The notes under the pieces are model-generated. The model saw only the letters and a program-made list of their open reading frames with translations. It was not told the origin of the DNA and did no database searches. This document shows positions 52,192 to 64,000 of a DNA stretch of 64,000 nucleotides, one piece after another (position 1 is the first letter of the stretch; every line of letters begins with the position of its first letter). The DNA comes from Heliocidaris erythrogramma. Taxonomy: Eukaryota; Echinodermata; Echinoidea; Camarodonta; Echinometridae. Both the position numbers and the translations under genes were made by a program. The stretch spans positions 28,800,094 through 28,864,093 of the forward strand of contig CM046857.1 in NCBI GenBank assembly GCA_025617745.1. The letters are read 5' to 3'.

Positions 52192-55100
52192 GTACTATAA
52201 TTATTTTTTTTTAATTCTGCATTTTCTAGGCCAATTGGCAACTCCAACTGTGTAGCCAACCCTAAAAAAGTTAGCGTGTAGGCCTAGGCCTACGGTTTGT
52301 ATGATGATGATGGGGAGCCCTATGTCTGCGCACCTAAGGTTAACAATAACATCATCATCATGTTTAGCCTGAAAATGAACAAGAATTTCTTTAATATTCC
52401 TCTAAAGCTTTATTTAATTTTATTCCTGATATTCTAAAAGAGTACGGTAAGCTTGAAAAAATTGCATCAAAATAGAGCAAGAAGTGAAGTCTGAAGACTG
52501 AAGGAGTGAAGAACAATGAAATTCAACTTCAACTCATGTTTTTCAACATTGAATTTGAAAAAATTACAATGGTGCCCATGTCTGCGCACTCATTCATTTT
52601 ACACGCAGTTCGGGAGTTTTGACGTGAAAGACAACATTTTTTAGGCTTGTGAATAAAAAAATGTCTGAAATAAGAATTTCAGACCGTTTTAAACTTTTTT
52701 CATTATTTTGACTCGTTTTTTGCATGAATACCAATCGCTTTGACTTTTACGAGTATGATCAAGAATTGAAACTGAAAGATGAAAAGTTTGTGTTTGTTGC
52801 GTGTTTTGTTTTATTAGAATCGCGCAGACTTGGTTGGGCACTCTAGCCATACATGCCATACGGGGTACAAGGGGTCCGGACAACCCGACCACCGGACCGC
52901 CCGACCCAATACCCTGGACAACTCGACCAGGTCGAGTTGTCCAGGGTGGGCTGCGTTTTCGGACAACTCAACCTACTTTTTTTCTTCTAACAAATTTCAT
53001 GAACATAGTTTCCCAGCATGGTTACAAAAGACATTTTCTGCATCAAGTATGTTGATATGATTGACATAATTTCAATGAAGTAGAGAAAAGTTAATACTGA
53101 AATGTAAAGATACAAAATAGAGCATTCTTACCACTGAAATGTTTCAAGAGACGGTAAAGTGAAATAGTAAGTTACTCGGTAGAGTCGGTTGCTTCTCATT
53201 GATCGGTGCAAGGAAAATCATGTTTTATAGAACTGAAAAGCTTAAAATTCCTTGTTTCATGTCATGAATGCATCATATCAACATTCTTGATGCAGAAAAT
53301 GTCTTTTGCAGCCATGCTGTGAAACTATGTTCATGAAATTTTTTAGAAGAAAAAAAGTAGGTCGAGTTGTCCGAAAACGCAGCCCACCCTGGACAACTCG
53401 ACCAGGTCGACCGTAGTCGAGTACCTCTCCGCGGGCCTTAACCACTAGGTCTATGGCCAAAAGTATGATGTACCTCATCCTTCCCGTTAAACTAGAAGTC
53501 GTAGATCAACATTTAACTTATATAGTAAAAGTAATGTATACTAAATATAGTGCGCTCACCTGAATTTTGAAATAATCCAAATTTAATCCAAAATTAACCT
53601 CGATTTGACATGTTGTCAGCGGGGTTGTCGCAAATGAATCGAGGCGAATGGAATACTAATGTAGTGAACGCGCGCGTACGCGTACGTAGGTCCCAGCTTA
53701 GCTGCGGAGCTCCTGACTCAAATGCAGTCAAAGCTGATTAATTTGTTATTTCATTGTATTTCGGTAAAAATATTACAAATACCACGAAGATAATCTCACA
53801 AACCTTACATAAAATGCAATAAAAAATCATAAATTTGCATGAATGAGGATGAATTTTACGATTTGAATATTTTCTGATGAAAAAAAGGCGAGAATATAAT
53901 ATCGTGGACGATCGCGAACGATCTTTTCTCTCATGTTGAAGCACTACTGCGGGTGCGCAATGGTGATTGGCAATCAGGTTTTTGAGAGACCAGCACTGAG
54001 AATAGATTGTTTATTATGACATTTCTATCACATTATGCCAAAGAAATATTGGAAACGTACGTATAATCACTCTGATTGAAATTTTTTTTATTTTCAATTT
54101 CATGTACGTATGAGTAGAGCTGGTAATTTTTTGTGATGTGGTATTTGTAATATTTTAATCAAACTTTGGTCAAAGCAAAAGTAATGCACAAGGGTGTACA
54201 GCTTGTCCTCGACGAGCCAAATATTTTTAGCACCATAGGAAAGCACATAGCGATGGACCCCAACGGAGTGGCTGGGGCAGACTTCGGTCTACATGTATGT
54301 GTGTAGGAGAGGGATTCCGCGAAGCCAGACGTAGTCTCAACGGAGCGTATCCCCGAACGAAATAGACTGATTTTTCGGTCTAGTCTGTGACTTGACTGAG
54401 TGAGCAAATTTAAGACTCTGTCCAGCTACACTAGCCATGCGCCATACGGGCTTGATGTTTTAAAATTTGACATTGAACGTCAACATGGTCAAGCCATACA
54501 TACTGTAGGAGGCAATCTTAGCCATGATAGCTTCCCGAGTGTAAAAAAAAAATAAAGGGCTATACGCCACTCTGTCATACTCATAGTACTCATAGCTACA
54601 TGACTATACTTCGTGTGTAGAATCCAAGTACTAGGCAGTCATACACATCAACTTTTCCACTGCACAAAAGTCACCAACATTCACTCAAAATCGGCATTTA
54701 AACAAAAACCGACCCCAACATGTCCAAGAAATACAATAAATTCAACTGACCGATGTTGGCAAAGATGATTCCAAAAATGAAATCCGTAATTTACTGTCGA
54801 TTCCTGGTCGCCGCATGCGCTGACATTTCCCCTATCGCGTACACGGAAAAGTCTTGATTTTCTGTGTGCGTGATCTACATGTATAGTATAGAGATCGATG
54901 TGCTTTACTGGCCGATTTTTAGTCTAAGACTAAGACATCAGCGGTATGTAAACAACACGCGATCACGAAGCAAATCGACAGGGATTTCTTCGGTTAACAG
55001 TTCTTTGATACTGTATAAGCTGTTATTTTCGCGAGGGTTTTATTTTCGCGAATTTCGCGAATGAAAGATCCCCCGCGAATTTAACAACACGCGAAAGGGT

Positions 55101-58100
55101 TTACAAACAGCATGATCGTAAACTGGTTGATGTCAGGGAATTTCCCTAGATCCGTTGTGTGGCGGTGAACGCGAATTTAACAACACGCGAATATGTGGCA
55201 GAGGTCGTCATTCGCGAAAATATCTGTACGCGAAAATATCAGCTTATACAGTATGTTAAATTTTATAAAGCATCAAGCCAATATGGTTATAGCTACACTA
55301 CAGACATGGCAGAGTTTGGAAAACGACTCTGCCAAATTAAGTTGCAGAGACACCAAGGTCAAAGACCAGAATTGCATGAGATTTTCCGCACATCAGCACC
55401 TGGTAACCGAGGAACCGTGTGCTCACTGCGCGGTAGATGTATGTGTAATGTATTATGGAGATAGGCTGTGAGGCCAGGCGTGAGAAAGAGATTTTTGGTT
55501 GCGAGTAAGAGCCCAGATGCGTGAGTCTTGGTAGGTCTGAGGTTGGAAGATGATGCTATTTGGAGATGCAGATGTATGCATTCATAAAGAAAGGGAAAAT
55601 CGATGGTTATATCTCTTCTACAAGTAAACTTCACAAAAAGGCTCCAAAATCCAAAATTCAAAATTAGCTCTTTTCCTGAAAGTATTCTCATCCCTCAATA
55701 AAGACCATAACCAGCCAAATTAGTATTTTGCTTTAGCCGTTTCAGTTTTACAGACGATAATAAATATGAACACGTGTTGATGTTTTTCCCCATTGCAAAT
55801 TGGAAATGTACACGTACATTGTAGGTTTTGATGTGAATGCTAACGCTGAGTCATATCGGTTTGTAAACCAGCCCTCGATCGAGGTTATCGATCCCCGGTG
55901 CTGTTTTGGCGAAACCGGTGCATTGATGAAATTTTAATATGTAAATGATATAATACAAAGCAAAGAAGTAGTGAGCGAGAATTTCGCGAGTTGATGTTGG
56001 TACGCAAATCTAACAGCTAGCGAAAAATATTGCCATAAGCGCCACTTGATTCTAAGGGAATTGCTAAGTGAAGCTGGAGATCCTAGTAACAGGATCTCAG
56101 ATTGAAATGATCACCTCATTTCATTCATCATAGTTGCTAGCACTTATTATGTACATGAATTTTACTACGTAAAAATTGGTTAGACATTTCAAAACTTGGC
56201 ATGAATTTCACTTTTATTCTAGCTCAAAGCTAAATTCTCATGCTCCAGTAAAAGATATTTTATTCTTTCATTTAATATGATTTTTTTTTGTTGGATTCCT
56301 GTTTTAATAATTCAGTTTTGGTGTCAAATTATTGAATTAATTTCCATAGAGAGCAGGATAAATAAACCTGGGCACTCGTCCATTCCCGTCTACGGTGAAC
56401 CTTGCAAACCACCTTCGGTGTTTGCTGGAAATAATCTTTATCTTAAACCCTTGATATCACTTCAAAGATTGGATCATGAGAAATTGAAAAATGATTAATA
56501 TATCATGGCAGTGTTATGGATCAGGCGATCAGCTTACTGTTCATGTGTAGCCGTTCTTACGGATTAACTCCAGGGAGCCTTCGCCAGTTTCACTCCCAGA
56601 TTTGTTCTGTTTATTTCAAAAGAGAACAAAGTAAGATGAAAATTTCCACTTAAATGTCAAGAAAAATCTTTTAACCTCTATGGTATGGACCTGAAGTCCA
56701 TGATTTGACAATCATTTTGACAATATTTTCTCTGTGTTGTGGATTGTGGCACACACAAATCACGGATTCTGAATCCATAGTTTTCCATACTAGTGAGGTA
56801 AATTAAGATTTTTCTTAATATTTAAGTGCAAATTTTTATTTGACCTTGTTCTGTTTTGAAACATAGAAAACCTTACTGGAAAAAATTTAAGGTATATTTT
56901 GCACATGGAGCTCCCTGGAGTTAGCTGCTGATTAGCGTTATAAAAATGTATTACATGCAGTGAAATGCTGAGATGTAACTTAATGACATACGACATGTTA
57001 CACTTAATTGTGCTACATGTAATACCTCACACACATAGATTTTAGCACAATTAGATTATACCGTACTGCCACTTTCTGAGTGTGCTGCAAGAGAAAATCG
57101 CTCTCTTGCTCAATATTGTTCATTCTGAAATGAGCATAGTTCAAATTTTCAACACCAATGTGAATCCTTCTTAAACTGGTTGGAAAGCAGAGTCCTGATT
57201 CTATAATGTCATGCTTCATATGGCTAAGTGTTAGCATGTACAACCCATGTGTGTATTTGCGGAACTTATTAGTAATAATATTACTGCTGAAACTGTTGTA
57301 ATACATGTATGGGACGACCACCCGCTGCAAGTCATGGGGTCTAAGATAGAGTCAGCCATTGGTGAATTGCACCAATTCATAAATGCATTTGTGAGTTTGT
57401 GTTTTCTAAACCTACTATTTTTATGTTTTACATTTGTTTTTTCAATTTCAGGTGAAAATGCAGGACGTTTTCGATTCACTGATCCGAAGGTGTGCCGTTC
57501 ATTCCTGCTCAACTGTTGCCCTCATGATATCCTTGCAAGCACAGTGAGTACCAATTTATGTAATCATATTTATAAATGTCTCTGTTTCTTTGTAACTAGA
57601 GACCACTGCACATCTGAGGACCTGACAACACCTTGATTTTAAAGAATTTGCAATAGGAGTAGTTTTTAAAATGTATAACCCATCATACACTTTGTAGCTA
57701 GAGATGCAGAACGGCTCTTAAGTTGAAATACTGAAATCATGGATATTTCAAGTTGTCTAGTTTGATACAAGGCCCAATTGGCTTCAGTGTGACTGTTGGG
57801 CAGTCGTGTGACTCCCCAACATTGTCTAAGTGGTCAACACCTTAAAGTGCCATTTAGGAATCAACTCCTTTGATGGTAGGCATCAACGAAATGCCAAGAC
57901 AAGATGAATAATACTAACGTGAGTCCATTCTTTGTTGTACAGCGTGCTGATCTGGGAGCCTGTGCCAAACACCACGACCCAGCCCTAAGGGCGGACTATG
58001 AGCAAGCTGCAAAGAACAAAGACTATGGATATCATATTGATGTAAGTCAGATGAGAATTTAGTACAAAGCTTGACATGAACAAGCACCAAGGACATTGGG

Positions 58101-60737
58101 CCCCCTAATTCACGCTTTGGACCTACAGCATTTCAAAATTTTAACTTAGGGCTCATGCGTACAGACAGATCTTAAAATATTAAATCAAGACACCCCTTTG
58201 ATAACAGTTGGTTTGGAGCCCTGGTTAGTAAATTGGTTCCTAATAAAAGAAGAAGAAAATGGGCCATAATGATATTAACCTGCTTGCACTTTCATGAGAC
58301 ACAGAATGCTTGCATAGCCCAAAAGTGTAGAATGCTTGTGAAATCACAGAACCACATTTCATTTGATGATCACTAACAATAAGGAACATCACACCTGGGG
58401 TACATGGCAGAGGCAAAGTGGATGTGGCCATTTTACAAGAGCTCTATATTAATTCATTGGGCCTCTTGGAACTGTAGGGACCATATCAAGTCCAATCTCA
58501 ATTCCCTTTAATAGCGGTCAATACTATGTATTGGGGATGGTTTTGAAGATCTAAAGGTATAAGAGGTACACCCGCCCAAAATTGCATCACATGATTCCAA
58601 TGAATCATAACCATTTGTGACTTCCAGACATAGGCTAGGTTATGAGCTGGTAATGTTTGAATACATCATCTGTTTGCAAAGTCATGTCTCCATTTCCATG
58701 TAGATAGCAGTATTTTAAAACATAAAATCCTTGTTGAAATATTCTTTGTATTGAAAGTCACTTAAGAATGATTTATTACCAAATTTATTTGTTTTCATTC
58801 TTTTGTTTCATATCATGTATCATGTTTTTGATAGCTTATAAGCAATAAATTTAATTTAACTATCACTTCAGAATATTTGCTGGCACTGTATGGAGTTATC
58901 AGAATATGTTGCCTGATCTGCTAGAACCATGCTACATGATATATGAACAAATTTGCAATTTTTTTTCTGTGGAGGGTAAGATTGGTGAAAGTTTGAACGA
59001 AATTGGGCAAACAATAAGAAAATTGTTAATATTTGAAAATTGTAATCACTATTACATATAGGAATTTCAAATTGGCCAAATCTTTAATGTTACTATTAAG
59101 CCTGAGTCATATCGAATATTTCATAAACCGGGATTCGACGGCTTTGATTCGATCGAATACCGGTTAATCGATAAATGATGTGCGGTGAAAACAGAGTTGC
59201 ACACAGTTAAGTTGCACGCAGTGCATGCACCGGTGACCGGTCCGCTGGCATCGCTGCTCGAAATTAACGATAGCCCGCTAGCCTATGGCTAGTAAAAATC
59301 ACAGCGGACGAGCCAAAATCTTAAGTTTCTAGTCCGTATGGCTAGCCAAAATATCACTAGTGTCGCACGAAGCGATACTCATTGTCGACACACCCGACAA
59401 TGATTCAAATTCAAAGAATTAATAATCTTACTTTGTCTTTGGAGAGCTGAATGGAACACGTTTGTTCGATGCCAACAAAAAAAAAACAATACGAAATAAA
59501 CTTTTCATCGCTCAATATAGACTCGACTTCATTCAGCTTCAGAGATCATTCAGAAGTAATTGCCAATTTGATGAGAGTGTGATATTAGTTATTGCGAATT
59601 CAGTAGGAACACTGGTACTCATGCCCGTATTTATCATGTTCAATTATACAATTGTCAAATTGACAATGCAGTGAGTGCAAGAAAATTATCGTAAACTTCA
59701 GTTCGTAACGACAAAACGATTTTTCCATAGAGAAAGCACAGGAAAAGCGCGACGTCCTCCGCGAGCGAATTAGCGAATGTTAGCCAACAGTTTGAACTTT
59801 GAAGTCGCCTTCACGTTCTCTGCTAGTATATAATGCTGTACATTACGGAGTTTCTTTTTTTATTTGATTTTTTCATGGTGGCTACGGTAGTCAAAAATCT
59901 GGCGGACTACAAATCGATGCACCGAATTTGCCAAAACGTATTCGGGATTCGATGTCTTCGATCGAACACCGGCTAACCAATCGATTCGACTCGGGCTTAG
60001 TTACTATGATGTAAAGGTGTACACCTTTCCCAATTGTTCCAACACACAAAATGACTAAAGTATTGGTTTTTATTTACAATTCATTACTCAATAGAATCTT
60101 TTTCTCTTTTATAGAGGACCTATTGAAATATATTATCCATGATACATGTACATGTATATTTCAAGTGCTGCCCCGAGGGAAACACCGATCTGGAGAAAAC
60201 CAGAAATGAATGACATTGCAGTACACGTACACAAATGGGAGAGTTGTCAATAAGACAGTTCGTAATTAGTTGATGGGACAAATGACCCTGAAATGACTCC
60301 AATTTGTACACGCACATGCATCTGTTTTGGTGGACACAATACTTGTTTAACATGTAAAATCATACGGGGGCGCACATCATGGTGTGCACACTATAAACAC
60401 GTATAAAGGTCACTACTGGGTACAAATGACCTTTATCTGCACATCTGCATAATCGTCATTACGAATTGGCTTTATTAACACGTCACAATCGACTAACCAA
60501 ATTGCCAAGATGGTGTCTACGGAAAGCCCCAGATTGATAACGTTGACAAATTGTACATTTTTATACGTGCTCTTTGAAGGTATCGTAATAAATTGTCAAT
60601 GTTTTCTTTGGAATTATTCATTCCAGGCCACACAGCACTTGCAGTCTTTCATAGCTGACTGTGATCGCCGCACAGAGAACTCCAAGAAACGCTTGTTAGA
60701 AACCCAGGAGAGCCTTAGTGCTGAAGTCAACCATAAG
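52131..60737 (+). CDS. LUC7L: LUC7L/LUC7L2-type U1 snRNP splicing factor, first four coding exons (3' partial)
   Basis: Coding exons 52131-52191, 57452-57543, 57943-58041, 60627-60737 (121 codons); later exons lie beyond the window. Seen: MSAQEQMRKMLDELMGT (N-terminal helix); GRFRFTDPKVCRSF with LLNCCPHDILAST (first CCCH zinc finger: CRSFLLNCCPHD); RADLGACAKHHDPALRADYE (the finger continues, C...H); and ATQHLQSFIADCDRRTENS with KKRLLETQESLSAEV, which begins the coiled-coil. Known: the Luc7 family binds U1 snRNP and influences 5' splice-site choice; the second zinc finger and the C-terminal RS domain are expected further on. The wording SFIADCDRRT fits LUC7L/LUC7L2 and not LUC7L3. A single deuterostome pro-orthologue of both vertebrate genes is likely, so the symbol is at that level. 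Confidence 0.93.
52923..53410. mobile_element. Long foldback element in LUC7L intron 1
   Basis: Arms of about 145 bp (52923-53065 and 53262-53410), nearly exact, with GGTCGAGTTGTCC ends, TGGGCTGCGTTTTCGGACAA and ATTTCATGAACATAGTTTC inside. The left end also forms a 35-bp palindrome at 52912-52946 (one central mismatch). A tRNA-like box A (CCTAGTGGTTAAGGCC, minus strand) lies just outside at 53435-53455. Confidence 0.78.
53500..55000. other. LUC7L intron 1, no feature seen
   Basis: AT-rich intronic sequence. A fragment CTATACGCC with GTGTAGAATCC and an A-run near 54540-54620 recalls the foldback outer module of ALYREF intron 1, but is too short to assign. Confidence 0.4.
55008..55254. mobile_element. 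MITE with ATACTGTATAAGCTG ends
   Basis: Left ATACTGTATAAGCTGTTATT and right ATATCAGCTTATACAGTAT are inverted. The interior repeats GCGAATTTAACAACACGCGAA (split: GCGAATTTAAC/AACACGCGAA) twice. TA at both edges is compatible with a TA target. Confidence 0.72.
56565..56923. mobile_element. Foldback MITE with TAACTCCAGGGAGC ends
   Basis: 14-bp exact inverted termini. Inner arms (around 56637-56674 and 56800-56846) pair again through CACTTAAAT and AAGAAAAATCTT. 359 bp in LUC7L intron 1. The terminus is the same sequence that makes up the 44-bp palindrome at 13928-13971. Confidence 0.72.
57452..57543 (+). CDS. LUC7L: LUC7L exon 2 (first zinc finger)
   Basis: Acceptor tttcaatttcag, GENAGRFRFTDPKVCRSF then LLNCCPHDILAST, donor aca|gtgagt, phase 0. 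Confidence 0.93.
57943..58041 (+). CDS. LUC7L: LUC7L exon 3
   Basis: Acceptor tttgttgtacag, RADLGACAKHHDPALRADYE then QAAKNKDYGYHID, donor gat|gtaagt, phase 0. Confidence 0.93.
59097..59999. mobile_element. hAT-like non-autonomous transposon, exact 8-bp target duplication
   Basis: GTTACTAT at 59089-59096 and 60000-60007. Termini TAAGCCTGAGTCATATCGAAT and the reverse complement TAAGCCCGAGTCGAATCGATT. 903 bp with GATTCGA/TCGATC-rich subterminal parts and no transposase. A related diverged piece (GCTGAGTCATATCGGTTTGT) lies at 55845. In LUC7L intron 3. Confidence 0.8.
60627..60737 (+). CDS. LUC7L: LUC7L exon 4 (coiled-coil start)
   Basis: Acceptor ttattcattccag, ATQHLQSFIADCDRRTENSK then KRLLETQESLSAEVNHK. 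Donor aag|gttcgt keeps the exon at phase 0; a better consensus (c|gtaagc) four bases on would end it at 60741 in phase 1. Confidence 0.85.
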
Positions 60738-60741
60738 GTTC

Positions 60742-63700
60742 GTAAGCAATGTGTTCCAGCTCCATTGATTTTGTTTTGTTTTATTTTATTTTTATGTATT
60801 TATTTTTTGCGGGAGCTATTTTCCCGCTGATATGAATTCATTCAGTCAATGTTTGGACATTGTTAAAGGGCATATCCAGATTGTTGGAAAGGAATTCAAA
60901 AAAAAAAAAGACTGCTAGAGTGAAAGCAGAAAGTTTTGTGAGGTCTTTGATATTCTGATATGTAGACTTAAACATAAATTTACTGAACTGAATTTTTATT
61001 TGGCAGTTATAACCATTGTTTACCAGAGAATTGACTTCCTGTTGTACTTTAACCAGTACTCACTCTTTCCTGTAGAGCTGAGCATACTGCTTTTAATCAT
61101 TTGGATCCAGTTAAGTTAACCTGCCTATGATTTTATTTTCCTGCTATCTATTCTGGATATTCCCTATGCACGTTAAGAGTTATAAAGAGAATCTATTTGT
61201 CCAGCATTTATGCCAACATATACCTGATTTTATATTTTCCTATTTGTTCACCAAGACTTTGAATTTCATGAAATTTGCATGTTTTATTTTTTTCCTATCC
61301 ACCCTTATGTATACACTCATTTGCACAAAGTAGGGAGAAGTCCATGAATTTCTGTTAGAATTATATTTAAAAAACAGCTCCACCCCCCTAAGAAAAAAAG
61401 GATCAACACAGTTAAGTCAAAAGCAGATAATGTTATTTACACTTTGAACTTACCCCCGTTACCCATTATCTGACACCTACAATTATTTGTTGTAATATTA
61501 TTCAGGCCCACTTTCCCCAAAAAGAAAAAAATTAATAAATGAATAATAAGAAAATAAGATGCTGTGTCTGTACCCTATCCCATTTCCTTTGCCAATTACC
61601 ATTAATATATGGAGGGCTACCTCAAGGACAGTTGTTGATACTCTGTTCGTCATTCTCTCCTCCGGACAGATATCATCACTCCAAGGCTTCATTTGAAAGC
61701 AGCGCTTGCCTTTAGTGCCATGTTAAAGGAGTTTGTAAGTTGACAGCAAGAAAAAGAAATATTGATACCACACAATCTCTTAAATACATCCTATGTGAAT
61801 ATACATGTGCTAATGAAACCACCCCCATTGATGTCATTAAGTTGTTGATGATATGGAGCTCCCTTTCTTTTTGACCTGGATATGTACTTAATTGTCAGAC
61901 ATGTACTTAAAAGCCGACATCCATCTATTTTCCTTATTGTTTGGATATTAAACTTGTTGATGGCCAACATGGAGTAAGCTACTAAGCTGCTTAGCAGGTC
62001 ATTATTATGTACATGTATCTCTTTTTATGTAAGCTAGCGTAGATATGGGTAATTCTAAATGCCGAAGTTATGAGTAATTTCTGTGAACAGAAACGGACAG
62101 AGAAAATAAAACCAGACAAAACTGCCATGTCGGACCAAAAGTAAATTTTACCATCAGCAAGTTGTAATATATCGTGTTTAAATATGTTGTGATGATATAT
62201 TCTTTTACAAGCATTTCAAGCATTCTTTTAAGTTGTTTCTCGGGGACTTGTGAAATAATCTCAAAAGGAGAATGTAGATACTGCTCTTTCCTGTTGCACT
62301 TGTCTATTGCAGGTTAGCTGTCAGCAATATGGCATAGTTCTTCACACACATATCATAAATTAGGATCTTTTCCTAATTCTCTATTAACCCATTTAACCCA
62401 AAGACATGCTGAAGACTCCTGTGATATAATTTGACCCCTTGAAAATCCTTGAAGATGCTACTTGATTACAGTAGGAACTTTGTAATTCCTTCTGTTATGA
62501 CCTGTCTCTTTAGCCATCTTCGTTTTTCCAGGAAATCTGTTGTTCATATGTAGTGCTCTAAGGGCATTTCACACTCAAAGTTTCCCCCAAGAGTGCGCAG
62601 ACAAAATATGGGTACGTAATAAAAAAAAAAACTAAAAGAAATATGGGGCGGCATCACGTGAGTATCAATTGTTGATATCGTAGTGTGATAGAATCGATTG
62701 TGCAACGTCGTCTGGTTTTTTGCTCTTCATGGAGATTCTCCAGAACTAGAACAAGGGGAGAGTGTATGCAGAATAGCTGATTTGGCGCAGTTTGTAAGTG
62801 AACACTTTGAAGCTGTATTTCTTCTATTTCATATGCAATGATTGAATTTTATGTTTGAACAACAGATGGTAGGAGATTGCTCCGAGAGACGAGGGCCAGA
62901 TGCAAGACGCTGACCATGTGTAATGCTGTTGTCAATCATATTGCATGAATCAACCCAAGCCATTATGCTTTGTAATTTTTCAGCTACATGAAGGAAAGAA
63001 GGATCTATTAAATTCTGTATCTGTCCATGGTTTGGCAAGAAAAAAATGATCACATGAAATTTTAGGGAGAGAAAAATGTGCATGTGTAATTCAACCAATT
63101 AACACCATAGAGAGAAAAGGTTTAAAAATTACATAACTAGCAGAAATCCTTTTGCCCCTATTCCTGAGGTTGATTCAAAACAAGTTCTTAGCATATTTTT
63201 TCTCTACCTCAAAACAGAAACTATTCTATAATAAAGGAAACATACATTTAGATGGTGAAACAGGATTGCAGGCTCCTTCTTTCTCTCTGGAGGAAGGCCA
63301 CACACTTCCCTGCCTCTCAAAAGTCAGGAATTGAATAACTAAATGCTTATGAAAATTATTCTGGAGCAGTGAGCAACTCAGCACTGGAAAGCTCCAAAAG
63401 AGCTCTTGAAATTTATTTAGAGCTGTGAGAAAACAAAAATGAAATACAGGTACATCAAATTCACTGTGATGAAATCTCACTGGAACTAGAGCATACCCAA
63501 AGCAAGCTTTTGTTTAAAAAAAAAAAACATATTTTTTAAACTTATCCATCTATTACGCTAGCAATTATTTCATTTTTGGACATCTATGAAGAAGAATCCT
63601 TCATTCGTTGGTTTATGCAAAATAGCAGTGATATTCCTTTCTCTTGGCGTAAAGAGAGCAACACACTTGCATTTTTTTGATAATTCTGACAAATAACATG

Positions 63701-64000
63701 GGAAGCAAAAGGAATTCAATTTGAACTGAGAGATGGAAATGATTAAAAATGGAAAAGATATGTCATATGCTCATCATACCATTCAGTAGCAATATTGCTT
63801 GCATCCCATGGATTGTGCAGTTACCATGCATCAAAGATAATGCCTGTATAATACCACTCAATATTGTTTTCACAATAAATGTATATTCTTTATGTATGAG
63901 TAGTCATTATATACTTCTCCTTTGGATGGTCAGTGGCATTGTAAACAACAAAGAGAAAGTATGAACAGTATGTGTCAACACACACCTGTTTTTTAATCCA
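60742..64000. other. LUC7L intron 4, no exon or repeat recognised
   Basis: At least 3.2 kb of AT-rich sequence after exon 4. I looked for the next family exon (residues after EVSAK, with a KVHELNEEI-like segment) on the plus strand and did not find it. Confidence 0.5.

Noticed and set aside
57247..57636. 129-residue frame running through LUC7L exon 2
   Set aside because: Only 57452-57543 matches the family; the rest is intron read-through.
1..64000. CRISPR arrays, operons or prokaryotic systems
   Set aside because: Introns, splice sites, LINEs and SINEs show a eukaryotic chromosome; repeats lack regular spacers.

Overview
This is a gene-poor, AT-rich stretch of an invertebrate nuclear genome with introns. 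It holds parts of three host genes in a dense background of transposable elements. Several interspersed repeats look to me like echinoderm, probably sea-urchin, families: a tRNA-type SINE, a foldback with the terminus GGGAGCGTTTCATCAAGC, and the long GCTCACCTGAGC repeat. That assignment rests on recognition from memory, not on a search.

Layout. (1) About 6.2-21.8 kb, plus strand: the 3' half of a CLCA-type gene (calcium-activated chloride channel regulator family). Ten exons can be placed. They add an EGF-like domain, an unrecognised Cys-containing ectodomain, one C-terminal membrane helix and a short tail. Its 6.2-kb intron contains a broken THAP-domain remnant, two tandem foldback palindromes and a decayed CR1/L2-like LINE that carries a Tc1/mariner fragment between perfect inverted arms. 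(2) 22.1-25.2 kb: a decayed RTE-type LINE directly downstream of the CLCA stop. (3) 25.2-34 kb: no gene seen, several MITEs. (4) 34.06-41.37 kb, minus strand: a complete ALYREF/THOC4 gene in six coding exons (282 codons plus stop), with a giant foldback array in intron 1. (5) 41.4-52.1 kb: repeats, including a nearly pristine 5.03-kb Ty3/gypsy element with 4-bp target duplications, almost identical LTRs and a full-length pol frame, but apparently no capsid-coding gag and a damaged 5' LTR edge. (6) 52.13 kb to the window end, plus strand: the first four coding exons of a LUC7L/LUC7L2-type U1 snRNP gene, whose introns hold foldback and hAT-like elements.

ALYREF (mRNA export adaptor) and LUC7L (5' splice-site selection) lie head to head, 10.8 kb apart, separated mostly by mobile DNA. 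I see no operon-like or functional clustering. The unusual content is structural: many long, near-perfect inverted repeats, two copies of a tRNA-like module between about 100-bp terminal direct repeats, a 7SL-like SINE, and several elements with exact target-site duplications.

Exon limits were set by hand from GT/AG sites, phase and family similarity. No alignment or database search was run.
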